A program made the translations under genes and the position numbers. From Kutzneria buriramensis (GTDB lineage Bacteria; Actinomycetota; Actinomycetes; Mycobacteriales; Pseudonocardiaceae): a stretch of DNA of 64,000 nucleotides. Shown piece by piece: positions 1-7,358 of the stretch; the first letter of the stretch is position 1, and every line of letters begins with the position of its first letter. The notes under the pieces are model-generated. The model was not told where the DNA came from and did no database searches. It saw nothing but the letters and a program-made list of their open reading frames with translations. The stretch lies in NCBI RefSeq assembly GCF_003387475.1, contig NZ_QUNO01000016.1:186001-250000 (forward strand), given 5' to 3'.

Positions 1-238
1 GCACCCCAACTACTTCGGCGACGCCACCGTGTGGTGGGGTCTGTACTTGATCGCCTGCCAGCACTGGCTCGGCGCGCTGACGGTGCTCTCCCCGCTGGTC
101 ATGACCTTCTTCCTGACCAGGGGCACCGGCAAGGCGCTGACCGAGCGGGCGATGGGGGGCCGGCCCGGTTACGCCGAGTACGTGCGGCGGACCAGCGGCT
201 TCCTCCCGTTGCCGCCGAAACCGGAAGGAACCCGATGA
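1..238 (+). CDS. DUF1295 / steroid-reductase-like membrane protein, C-terminal part
   Basis: Only the last 78 or so residues lie in the window; the gene starts upstream and is read here in the frame beginning at base 2. Visible residues include HPNYFGD near the start, a hydrophobic stretch (WWGLYLIAC, then LSPLVMTFFL) and the ending RPGYAEYVRRTSGFLPLPPK. This is the typical C-terminus of DUF1295 proteins, integral membrane relatives of steroid 5-alpha reductases and isoprenylcysteine methyltransferases. The substrate cannot be told from sequence. Its stop overlaps the next ATG by four bases (ATGA), so it is probably co-transcribed with the peroxiredoxin. Confidence 0.8.
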   Translation, partial: HPNYFGDATVWWGLYLIACQHWLGALTVLSPLVMTFFLTRGTGKALTERAMGGRPGYAEYVRRTSGFLPLPPKPEGTR

Positions 239-684
239 ACAACGGCGACCTGGTCGCGGACTTCGAGCTGCCCGACGACCACGGCCGGCCCCGGCGGCTG
301 TCCGAATTCCTGGCCAAGGGGCCGGTCGTGCTGTTCTTCTACCCTGCGGCGATGACCGGCGGCTGCACCGCGGAGAGCTGCCACTTCCGGGACCTCGGGG
401 CCGAGTTCGAGGCCGTCGGCGCGCAGCGGCTGGGCATCTCCCCCGACGCCGTCGGCAAGCAGCGCGAGTTCTCGGCGATGAACTCGTTCGACTATCCGCT
501 GCTGTCCGACGTCGACGGCGTGGTCGCCACCCAGTTCGGGGTGCGCCGCAGGTTCGGACCGCTGCTCACCCGGCGGCAGACCTTCGTCATCGGCGCCGAC
601 GGCCGGCTGGTCACGTCGATCAAGAGCGAGCTGCGGATGGCCGTGCACGCGGACAAGGCACTGGAGGCTCTGCGGGCCCTCTGA
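235..684 (+). CDS. Peroxiredoxin (AhpC/TSA, Bcp-like)
   Basis: This 149-residue protein has a thioredoxin fold of the Bcp/PrxQ class and should reduce hydroperoxides using thiols. The segment VVLFFYPAAMTGGCTAESC carries the likely peroxidatic Cys44 and, five residues later, Cys49 as resolving cysteine, the usual spacing in Bcp proteins. The length is normal and there is no signal peptide, so it should be cytoplasmic. The start is the ATG that overlaps the stop of the upstream DUF1295 gene. The thiol donor is unknown; a thioredoxin gene lies about 20 kb away. Confidence 0.88.
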   Translation: MNNGDLVADFELPDDHGRPRRLSEFLAKGPVVLFFYPAAMTGGCTAESCHFRDLGAEFEAVGAQRLGISPDAVGKQREFSAMNSFDYPLLSDVDGVVATQFGVRRRFGPLLTRRQTFVIGADGRLVTSIKSELRMAVHADKALEALRAL

Positions 685-710
685 CCAGCGGTTTACCCCT
701 TCCGGCGCAA

Positions 711-734
711 CGGCGCGGCCGATCGGCCGCGCCG
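711..734. terminator. 24-bp perfect palindrome, probable terminator of the peroxiredoxin operon
   Basis: Arms CGGCGCGGCCGA and TCGGCCGCGCCG are perfectly complementary with no spacer, 27 bases after the peroxiredoxin stop. As RNA they could form a stem of about 10 GC-rich pairs with a small loop. No T-run follows, as is common for actinomycete terminators. A protein-binding dyad is an alternative. Confidence 0.5.
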
Positions 735-799
735 GCTTACGATCATCGCCATACCAATGGAAGTAGCGCGGAACCGAACTCACCAGTAACCTCCGCCTT

Positions 800-1264
800 G
801 TGGCCTTGATCACAACGGCGTTCTCGGCACGGCGGGGCTTCCGGCACCCGTGCGTCTACTGCGGACTGCCCGTGCTCGTCGACGACGTCGGCGACCTGCA
901 TCCGGGCCACGTCGTCGTGGACTACCACGACGACGCCACCCGTCGCCCGACCGGCCATGTGGGGACCGGTCGCGGCCTGCCCGACCTGGTGCTGCTGCAC
1001 AAGTTCTGCAACGAGCACCTGTTCCCCGACTGCGGGGTCGCGCTGCGCCGCGCGCACCTGGGCTGGGCCACTGAGCAATTCGACCTGGGCACGGTCGACT
1101 CGGGCTCGGCCGCCTCCCTCAGCCACTACGACCAGCTCGGCCTGCACAGCGCCCCCTGGCGCGGCTTCGAGCTGTACCAGCGGCACTGGCGGGTGCGGAA
1201 GATGCGCTACGCGTGCAAGGCATGCCGGTACTACGCCGGCTGGTTTCAATCCGAGTGGAGCTGA
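800..1264 (+). CDS. Hypothetical protein with two CxxC pairs
   Basis: 154 residues from a GTG start; I do not recognise the family. Two cysteine pairs, HPCVYCG near residue 18 and CKAC near residue 141, could bind one zinc ion or form disulfides. The middle is rich in His and Asp (HPGHVVVDYHDDA). There is no signal peptide or membrane segment. It ends six bases before the EtfD-like gene and is therefore probably co-transcribed with it. A start further inside cannot be excluded. Confidence 0.6.
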   Translation: MALITTAFSARRGFRHPCVYCGLPVLVDDVGDLHPGHVVVDYHDDATRRPTGHVGTGRGLPDLVLLHKFCNEHLFPDCGVALRRAHLGWATEQFDLGTVDSGSAASLSHYDQLGLHSAPWRGFELYQRHWRVRKMRYACKACRYYAGWFQSEWS

Positions 1265-1270
1265 GCACTG

Positions 1271-3364
1271 GTGATCGTTCGTCTCGTCCTCGGCCTGCTG
1301 ATCACCGTTGTGGGGCTGGCGATCGCCGGCCGCCGGGTGCTCTGGCTGGCCGCCCTCATCCGCTCCGGGCAGCCGGCCTCCGGCCGCACGGACCGGCTCG
1401 GCGCGCGGGCCGCCGCCCAACTGCGCGAGGTGTTCGGCCAGCGCAAGCTGCTGAAGTGGTCGGTGCCCGGCGTCGCTCACTTCTTCACCTTCTGGGGCTT
1501 CCTCATCCTGGCCTTCACCATCGTCGAGGCGTGGGGCGCGCTGTTCGACCGCGACTTCGCCTTCTGGTGGTTCGGCACCCAGCCCTGGCTCGGTTTCCTC
1601 GAGGACTTCTTCACCGTCGCGGTGCTCCTCGCGCTGGCGACCTTCGCGGTGATCCGGGTCCGCAACGCGCCCGAGCGCAAGGAGCGCGCCTCCCGGTTCT
1701 ACGGCTCGCACACCGGCCCGGCCTGGCTGGTGCTGGCGATGATCGCCGGCGTGATGGTGACGCTGCTGCTGTACCGGGCCGGGCAGTACAACACCGGCCA
1801 CTTCCCGTTCGACCACAGCGGCTGGCCGTTCGCCACCTGGCTGCTCGCGCACGCGCTGGCCCCGCTCGGCACGACCGTCAACGCCGTGATCGAGACGGTG
1901 TTCCTGCTCGGCAACATCGCCGTGATCACGGGCTTCCTGGTGCTGGTCGTGCACTCCAAGCACCTGCACATCGCCCTGGCGCCGCTGAACGTGACGGCCA
2001 AGCGGCTGCCGGACGCCCTCGGCCCGCTGCTGCCGGTGGAGTCCGGCGGCAAGCCGGTGGACTTCACCGATCCCGCCGACGACGACATCTTCGGTCGCGG
2101 CAAGATCGAGGACTTCACCTGGAAGGGCATGCTCGACTTCGCCACCTGCACCGAGTGCGGGCGGTGCCAGTCCCAGTGCCCGGCCTGGAACACCGGGAAG
2201 CCGTTGTCCCCCAAGATGGTCATCATGGACCTGCGGGACCACCTGTTCGACCGCGCGCCGTACGTGATGGGACAGCGGGAAGGCGAGCCGGTGCCGCTGG
2301 TCGCCGAGGGCGGCGTGATCGAGCCGGACGTGCTGTGGTCGTGCACCACCTGCGGCGCGTGCGTCGAGCAGTGCCCGGTGGACATCGAGCACGTGGACCA
2401 CATCGTGGACATGCGCCGCTACCAGGTGATGATCGAGTCGGAGTTCCCGACCGAGCTCGGCGCGCTGTTCCGGGGCCTGGAGAACAAGGGCAATCCCTGG
2501 GGTCAGAACAACAACGCCCGGATGGACTGGGCCAAGGACCTCGACTTCGAGGTGCCGGTGATCTCCGGCGAGCTGCCCGACGACGTCGAGTGGCTGTTCT
2601 GGGTCGGCTGCGCCGGCGCGTTCGACGACAAGGCCCGCGCCACCGTGCAGGCCACCGCCGAGCTGCTGCACATCGCCGGCGTGAACTACGGCGTGCTGGG
2701 CAACCGGGAGCGCTGCACCGGCGACCCGGCCCGCCGCTCCGGCAACGAGTTCCTGTTCCAGATGCTGGCGCAGGAGACCGCCGGGCTGCTCAACGAGACG
2801 TTCGGAGAGCGTGAACCCGGCCGTCGCAAGATCGTCACCACCTGTCCGCACTGCATGAACACCCTGGGCCGGGAGTACCCGCAGCTGGACGGCAACTACG
2901 AGGTCGTGCACCACACGCAGCTGCTGAACCGGCTCGTCCGGGAGAAGAAGCTCACGCCGATCCAGCCGGCCGGCAGCGCCGGGCAGTCCATCACCTTCCA
3001 CGACCCGTGCTACCTGGGCCGGCACAACAAGGTCTACGAGCCGCCGCGCGAGGTCGCCGGCGCCGCCGGGGCCGCGTTGACGGAGATGCCCCGCCACGCC
3101 GACCGCTCGATGTGCTGCGGCGCCGGCGGCGCGCGGATGTGGATGGAGGAGCGGATCGGCAAGCGCATCAACCTGGAGCGCGTGGACGAGGCGCTGGCCA
3201 CCGGCGCCGAGACCATCGCGACGGCGTGCCCGTTCTGCCGCGTGATGATCAGTGACGGGCTGGTGCAGCGCCAGAGCGAGGACATCGGTGCGAACGTGTC
3301 CGTCCGGGACGTGTCCCAGCTCCTGCTCGACGCCGTGCACCGGCAGCGGGACAGCATCGCCTGA
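1271..3364 (+). CDS. Membrane-bound (Fe-S) heterodisulfide-reductase-like protein, EtfD type
   Basis: 697 residues from GTG. About five hydrophobic helices occupy residues 1-250. Two 4Fe-4S motifs follow, CTECGRCQSQCP near residue 293 and CTTCGACVEQCP near 357. The C-terminal half has two CCG-type domains (CPHCMN near 525, DPCYLGRHN near 578, CCGAGG near 615). This matches the HdrD/GlpC-related iron-sulfur reductases that include mycobacterial EtfD (Rv0338c), which passes electrons from acyl-CoA dehydrogenases through ETF to menaquinone. Assignment to that role is by family. It would suit a genome with the FadE cluster found at 38-45 kb. A strong hairpin terminator follows. Confidence 0.8.
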   Translation: MIVRLVLGLLITVVGLAIAGRRVLWLAALIRSGQPASGRTDRLGARAAAQLREVFGQRKLLKWSVPGVAHFFTFWGFLILAFTIVEAWGALFDRDFAFWWFGTQPWLGFLEDFFTVAVLLALATFAVIRVRNAPERKERASRFYGSHTGPAWLVLAMIAGVMVTLLLYRAGQYNTGHFPFDHSGWPFATWLLAHALAPLGTTVNAVIETVFLLGNIAVITGFLVLVVHSKHLHIALAPLNVTAKRLPDALGPLLPVESGGKPVDFTDPADDDIFGRGKIEDFTWKGMLDFATCTECGRCQSQCPAWNTGKPLSPKMVIMDLRDHLFDRAPYVMGQREGEPVPLVAEGGVIEPDVLWSCTTCGACVEQCPVDIEHVDHIVDMRRYQVMIESEFPTELGALFRGLENKGNPWGQNNNARMDWAKDLDFEVPVISGELPDDVEWLFWVGCAGAFDDKARATVQATAELLHIAGVNYGVLGNRERCTGDPARRSGNEFLFQMLAQETAGLLNETFGEREPGRRKIVTTCPHCMNTLGREYPQLDGNYEVVHHTQLLNRLVREKKLTPIQPAGSAGQSITFHDPCYLGRHNKVYEPPREVAGAAGAALTEMPRHADRSMCCGAGGARMWMEERIGKRINLERVDEALATGAETIATACPFCRVMISDGLVQRQSEDIGANVSVRDVSQLLLDAVHRQRDSIA

Positions 3365-3372
3365 TTTGACGT

Positions 3373-3409
3373 GACGTGAACTCCCCTGAAACACAGGGGA
3401 GTTCACGTC
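3373..3409 (+). terminator. Strong hairpin after the Fe-S reductase gene
   Basis: A 16-bp perfectly paired stem (left arm 3373-3388, right arm 3394-3409, core ACTCCCCTG/CAGGGGAGT) closes a five-base AAACA loop. It begins eight bases after the stop codon. The T-content downstream is low. The position and perfect pairing support transcription termination. Confidence 0.8.
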
Positions 3410-3481
3410 GCTCGTCTTGATCGACCCTGCCGATCTCGGTCATAGTTCTCCCGCCGCCGCCCGATGCACCACGAGGAGTGG

Positions 3482-4249
3482 ATGTTGCGCACCCTGTCCG
3501 CGCTCGCGACGGCGTCGGCCGTCGCGGTGCTGGCCTTGTCCCTGCCGATCCCCGCCGAAGCCGCCATCCTCACCCCGCTGCCGCAGAACGCGGACGGGTG
3601 GGAGCAGAGCTTCTCCCCCGCCTACGACTACGACGGCGACGGCTGCTACGCCACCGCCGCCATCGACCCGAACGGCAACCTCAACCCCGAGCTCAAGCTC
3701 GGCGGCGACGTCAACGGGCACTGCCACGACCCGGCCCAGTTGCAGAACTCCAACACCTACTCGCGGGAGCTCTGCAACAACGGCTGGTGCGCGGTGATGT
3801 ACGCCAGCTACTTCGAGAAGGACCAGGCCACCCTCGGGCCGCTCGCCATCGGGCACACCCACGACTGGGAGCACGTGGTCGTCTGGATCAACATCGCCGA
3901 GAACCAGGTCGACTACGTCTCCACCTCGCAGCACAGCACGTGGAAGTGGTACCCGCGCTCGCAGGTCCGCTTCGACGGCACCCACCCCAAGGTCGTCTAC
4001 CACAAGGACGGCGCCAGCACGCACTTCTTCCGGCTCGCCAACAACAACGACGAGCCGGCCGAGAACTACACGCACAACTGGTTCTACCCGCCGCTGGTCG
4101 GGTGGAACGGCTATCCGTCGCAGGCCCTGAAGGACAAGCTGATGACGGCGAACTTCGGCGAGGCCACCATCAAGATCAACGACGGCAACTTCGCCTACGG
4201 TCTCGCGCACTCGGAGCCGCCGGGCATCCCGTTCAACCCCAACGGCTGA
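3482..4249 (+). CDS. Secreted NPP1/NLP family protein (necrosis-inducing-like)
   Basis: 255 residues. The ATG at 3482 is chosen because GAGGAG lies five bases before it; an ATG at 3464 has no such site. An N-terminal signal peptide ends around PAEA/AI. The mature protein carries GHTHDWEHVVVWI, matching the GHRHDWE heptapeptide of Nep1-like proteins, which bind divalent cations and sphingolipids in plant membranes in the toxic members. Conserved surroundings include VMYASYFEKD and GWNGYPSQALKD. Several cysteines may form disulfides. Whether this bacterial copy is cytolytic is unknown. Confidence 0.88.
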   Translation: MLRTLSALATASAVAVLALSLPIPAEAAILTPLPQNADGWEQSFSPAYDYDGDGCYATAAIDPNGNLNPELKLGGDVNGHCHDPAQLQNSNTYSRELCNNGWCAVMYASYFEKDQATLGPLAIGHTHDWEHVVVWINIAENQVDYVSTSQHSTWKWYPRSQVRFDGTHPKVVYHKDGASTHFFRLANNNDEPAENYTHNWFYPPLVGWNGYPSQALKDKLMTANFGEATIKINDGNFAYGLAHSEPPGIPFNPNG

Positions 4250-4261
4250 GCCCGTCCCACC

Positions 4262-4293
4262 GAAACCCCGACCCGCGAGCGGGCCGGGGTTTC
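4262..4293 (+). terminator. Terminator hairpin after the NLP gene
   Basis: GAAACCCCG and CGGGGTTTC pair at the outside, with an inner CCCG/CGGG segment around a short loop, 13 bases after the stop. The right arm ends in TTTCC. This fits an intrinsic terminator. Confidence 0.75.
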
Positions 4294-4346
4294 CCTGTGG
4301 TCGCTCCCCGCCGCGTGCCCGACAGCCAACCTCTAACCTGCACGCC

Positions 4347-4832
4347 ATGACCGAGAGAGACGCGTTACTCGCGGTGGCGACGCTGCTCGCGCCCGCCCAC
4401 GCCGACGTCGCCGAGCGGACCCTGAGCGCCCATGACGATCCCGAGGCCTTCCTCGCCGAGCACGCCGACCGCCTCGACGATCGCGGCATCGACGAGGCGA
4501 TCCCCGACCTGGCGTGGATCGCGCTGGTCGACGCGCTGGACGACCACCGCCTGCTCGCCGAGATCGACTGGCACGAGGACCCGCAGGAGATCGTCGCCCA
4601 GCTGCGTCGGCTGGACTCCGCCCCGGACGCGCCGGAGGTATGGGTGGATGAGGACCTGCCGACGTACGAGTTCTGCCAGTCCCTCGGGTCCCGGCTGCGG
4701 GCGGCCGGCACCACGTTGGCGGCGTTGGACATCGAGTCCGACTGCTACCCGCTCGTGCTGCTGCCCAACGGCGACGCCGACACCCTGGTCGCCCTCGCTT
4801 CCACCGCCGGCTTCAAGGCGTTCACCTTCTGA
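4347..4832 (+). CDS. Hypothetical acidic protein, possibly DUF6630-like
   Basis: 161 residues with no signal peptide and many Asp and Glu. The central IDWHEDPQEIVAQL and the C-terminal ESDCYPLVLLPNGD recall DUF6630-type proteins of unknown function; this is only a resemblance. Residue 7 is encoded by the rare leucine codon TTA (4365-4367), which in streptomycete-type genomes ties translation to the bldA tRNA. It follows the NLP terminator and converges with the O-methyltransferase gene. Confidence 0.65.
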   Translation: MTERDALLAVATLLAPAHADVAERTLSAHDDPEAFLAEHADRLDDRGIDEAIPDLAWIALVDALDDHRLLAEIDWHEDPQEIVAQLRRLDSAPDAPEVWVDEDLPTYEFCQSLGSRLRAAGTTLAALDIESDCYPLVLLPNGDADTLVALASTAGFKAFTF

Positions 4833-4844
4833 CGATCTGTCCCG

Positions 4845-5858
4845 TTAGGACACCCGCCGGAACTCCAGCAGGCAGCGCTCATCGCTCACATCGGTGACGG
4901 TGACGAGGGCCAGCCCGTGGGCGGCGGCGAGGGTTTCGAACTCCTCGACCCGTCGCTCACGGCCGGCGAAGATCACGAACATGGCCAGGTCGAACGCCGT
5001 CGTGGACATGCGGCCCCGGACGGCTTCCAGGATCAGCACGCGGCCGTCCGGGGCGGCGGCCTCGGCGCAGCGGGCCAGTATCCGGTGCGCGTGGTCGTCG
5101 TCCCAGTCGTGCAGGATGTCGGCCAGCAGGTACGCCTGCGCGCCGGCCGGGAGCGGGTCGAAGAAGCTGCCCTCGACAGCCTCGGCGCGGCTGTCGAGGC
5201 CGCGTTCCGCGAAGCGCTTGTTCGCCGCGGCGGCCGTCGGTTCGAGCTCGACCACCTTGCCGGTCGTCTTCTCGTTGGCGTCAAGGATCGCCGCGAGGAC
5301 CGTGCCGTTGCCGCCGCCGACGTCCACGATGCTGGCGAAGCGGCCCCAGTCGTAGTTGGCGACGATCGGCGGGAGCGTCTGTTGGAACCGCTGGACCATC
5401 TGCTGGTCGAACTGCTCGCGGAGGTCGCGGTTCCGGTCGAGGTCCGTCCAGAAGTCCGCGCCGAAGTGCCTGGCATAGCCGGGTTCGCCGGTCGTCACGC
5501 TGTGCCGGAGCTCCACGAACGCCATCTCCGACCGGCCGCCCGCCATGTCCAGGTGCAGGAAGTTCGTCAGCCCGTTGCCGGCGTCCGTGCACAGCGTCTC
5601 GCCGAAGTCGGTGGTGTGGAAACCCTCGTCGGTGCTGTCGAGGATGCCCAGCGTGGTCAGGTGGCTCAGCAGCAGCTCCAGCCCCACCGGCGACGCCTCC
5701 AGTTCCGTCGCGAGGTGATCCGCCGTTGCCGGCTCTCGCAGCCGATCCGGCAGGCCGAGGGTGACCGCCACTCTGAGCGCCATAGGTGTGGCCAGACCGG
5801 CCATCTGTCGAATAGCGGCAACGTTGTCCTGTGTGGTCACGGAGATCAACGGTGCCAC
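4845..5858 (-). CDS. SAM-dependent O-methyltransferase (class I, small-molecule type)
   Basis: 337 residues, the usual size for acetylserotonin- and DnrK-like O-methyltransferases. The N-terminal dimerisation helices (residues 1-100) include the family pattern ATPMALRVAVTLGLPDRL. The SAM-binding motif is IVDVGGGNGT near residue 187, followed by the acidic loop VVELEP. LADILHDWDDD near 245 contains the His-Asp pair typical of the catalytic region. No biosynthetic genes adjoin it, so the substrate is open. It may be part of a dispersed tailoring pathway or a detoxifying enzyme. Confidence 0.85.
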   Translation of the reverse strand: MAPLISVTTQDNVAAIRQMAGLATPMALRVAVTLGLPDRLREPATADHLATELEASPVGLELLLSHLTTLGILDSTDEGFHTTDFGETLCTDAGNGLTNFLHLDMAGGRSEMAFVELRHSVTTGEPGYARHFGADFWTDLDRNRDLREQFDQQMVQRFQQTLPPIVANYDWGRFASIVDVGGGNGTVLAAILDANEKTTGKVVELEPTAAAANKRFAERGLDSRAEAVEGSFFDPLPAGAQAYLLADILHDWDDDHAHRILARCAEAAAPDGRVLILEAVRGRMSTTAFDLAMFVIFAGRERRVEEFETLAAAHGLALVTVTDVSDERCLLEFRRVS

Positions 5859-5895
5859 GCCCTGTCAACCGGGATTCCGCCCGCACGTGAGTGCG

Positions 5896-6441
5896 TCAGC
5901 GCTGATGATCTACCTGAAACCTACATTCGGTGTGTCCCAGAGCGCGACTCGCGGGGGTTTCGTGGAGGGTGGGGCGGGAGTGGGGCCAGTGTTCGAAGTG
6001 CCACCACTCGTTGGCGTAGGTGCGGTAGAGGCCGTAGCGGTGGCCGTGGGTCTCCAGCCACTGGGCGCCTTCCCGGGGACGGATGTCCAGGGCGCGGCCC
6101 TGCACGTGGAGCGACTCGGCCGGAGGTAGGACCCACTGGCGCGCGGCCGCCGCGCTGCCGTGTTCCAGCACGGCCTCGTCGAACAGGCGCTGCTGCTCGG
6201 CGGCGCTGCGGGCGCCGGAGGTCAGGCCGATCACGATGCCGTGCCGCCAGAGGGCCTCGCACCGGGCCGCGGCGAAGGCGACCCGGGCGCCGGTGTCCAG
6301 GCCGGTCAGGTCCTCGTGGGGAAACCGCAGACCCAACGCCCATTCGGCGGCCCGCTCGCGCGGACGCCAGCGCCCGGCGAGCGTGTCCAGCGGCAGCCGC
6401 AGCCGCGCCAGGCCGATAGTGGCCAACCGGTAGACGTCCAT
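5896..6441 (-). CDS. M15-family D-Ala-D-Ala carboxypeptidase-like protein
   Basis: 181 residues. The zinc-peptidase signature is visible: SLHVQGRALDI near residue 110 and ANEWWHFEHW near 143, giving the His, Asp, His ligands of VanY/M15 enzymes, which cut peptidoglycan stem peptides or dipeptides. No signal peptide is evident, so it may be cytoplasmic or exported by another route. The last 20 or so codons (5898-5960) coincide with a dispersed repeat found twice more in the window, so the C-terminal tail after LHET is probably not native. An operator-like dyad lies just upstream of the start. Confidence 0.8.
   Translation of the reverse strand: MDVYRLATIGLARLRLPLDTLAGRWRPRERAAEWALGLRFPHEDLTGLDTGARVAFAAARCEALWRHGIVIGLTSGARSAAEQQRLFDEAVLEHGSAAAARQWVLPPAESLHVQGRALDIRPREGAQWLETHGHRYGLYRTYANEWWHFEHWPHSRPTLHETPASRALGHTECRFQVDHQR
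5913..5959 (-). repeat. Dispersed ~45-bp repeat, copy 1
   Basis: On the minus strand it reads CCCCCGCGAGTCGCGCTCT, then GGGACACACCGAATGTAGG and TTTCAGG. The copies at 34352 and 35661 are nearly identical. Here the repeat has replaced or joined the 3' end of the M15 gene, so it is translated; the other copies follow a stop codon. Confidence 0.85.
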
Positions 6442-6453
6442 GGTGGGCCCTCT

Positions 6454-6470
6454 TTCGGTCGGTGACCGAA
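6454..6470. promoter_or_regulatory. Operator-like dyad upstream of the M15 gene
   Basis: TTCGGTC GGT GACCGAA is a perfect 7-bp inverted repeat with a 3-bp centre, 13 bases upstream of the M15 start codon. It has the size and form of TetR- or MarR-type operators. The cognate regulator is not identified. Confidence 0.55.
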
Positions 6471-6542
6471 TGCTAGGAACCCTCGACCCGCCCGGACGTC
6501 ATCCCAGCCGCTGATCCCGGCGTCATACCAGGGTCTGGTCTT

Positions 6543-7358
6543 TCACTCCAGCAGCGGAAACGTGCCGGAACGGAGCAACCCCAGGATCGCGTCGGTGCGC
6601 TCACGCGGGGCGGCGTAGTCGGGATGCGCCCGCAGCACCGCGGCGGCGTCGTGCAGCTTGTGCATCTGCGCCGCCGCCTCCTGCACGCCACGCCCGTTGA
6701 CGGCGTGCCCGACGAGCGCCGGCGCGGCCGGGTCGATCCGGCCGACGGACACGGCCTTCTCCACCCGCCGCGCGCACCGGCAGAACCCCTCCGGCGTCAC
6801 GATGCCGCACGTCGACCCCATGAACGTCCGCAGCCGTTCCCGGGCCCGCTCCAGCCGCTTCCGGTACGCCGCCGGCGAGATGTCCAGCACCCAGGCCGCC
6901 TCGGTGGACGTCAGCTCGAAGACGTCGGCGAGCACGAACGCCACCCGCTCCGACCGCTCCAGGCACTGCAACACCGCCTGCGTGCAGGACAGCCGCACCT
7001 CGTTCACCAGCAGGTCCGCGTCGGGGCCGGCGTAGTCGGCGTCGGCCAGCCCGTCGGCGAGGTCGTCGCGGAACTCGTCCAGGCTGAGCTCCCTCGCCTC
7101 CTGCGGCGTCTTGCGGCGCAGGTTGAGCAGGTAGTTCACGCCGATCCGGTACGCCCAGGTGAGCAGCTTGGCCTCGCCGCGGAACGACGCCAGCCGGGTG
7201 ATCACCTGGATCAGGATCTCCTGGGTGGCGTCCTCCGCGTCCGCCGGCCGCCACACCATCCGCAACGCCAGGCGGTACAGGGGATCGCGCAGCTCGTGCA
7301 CGATCTCCCGCAGCGCCTCCTGGTCCCCGTCGACGGCCCGGGCGACGACGTCGCTCAT
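6543..7358 (-). CDS. ECF-type RNA polymerase sigma factor with C-terminal extension
   Basis: 271 residues from an ATG at 7358 that overlaps the stop of the upstream hydrolase by four bases. Sigma region 2 is seen in DAEDATQEILIQVITRL and WAYRIGVNYLLNLRRK (residues 40-95). Sigma region 4 HTH is in TSTEAAWVLDISPAAYRKRL (around 150-170). After region 4 comes an extension of about 90 residues starting with FCRCARRVEKAV, whose CxC could sense metal or redox state. No anti-sigma gene is adjacent; the co-transcribed partner is the dehalogenase-like hydrolase. The regulon is unknown. Confidence 0.85.
   Translation of the reverse strand: MSDVVARAVDGDQEALREIVHELRDPLYRLALRMVWRPADAEDATQEILIQVITRLASFRGEAKLLTWAYRIGVNYLLNLRRKTPQEARELSLDEFRDDLADGLADADYAGPDADLLVNEVRLSCTQAVLQCLERSERVAFVLADVFELTSTEAAWVLDISPAAYRKRLERARERLRTFMGSTCGIVTPEGFCRCARRVEKAVSVGRIDPAAPALVGHAVNGRGVQEAAAQMHKLHDAAAVLRAHPDYAAPRERTDAILGLLRSGTFPLLE

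Noticed and set aside
685-799. tRNA-like or riboswitch structure in the first intergenic region
   Set aside because: Apart from the GC-rich palindrome at 711-734 there is no cloverleaf and no conserved riboswitch core.
743-3406. Long minus-strand open frame opposite the Fe-S reductase gene
   Set aside because: Its sequence is low-complexity and mirrors the codon pattern of the real gene; the plus-strand frame has clear Fe-S and CCG motifs.
4845-5858. O-methyltransferase as part of a secondary-metabolite cluster
   Set aside because: No polyketide, peptide synthetase or terpene genes are near; the neighbours are an unknown protein and a peptidase.
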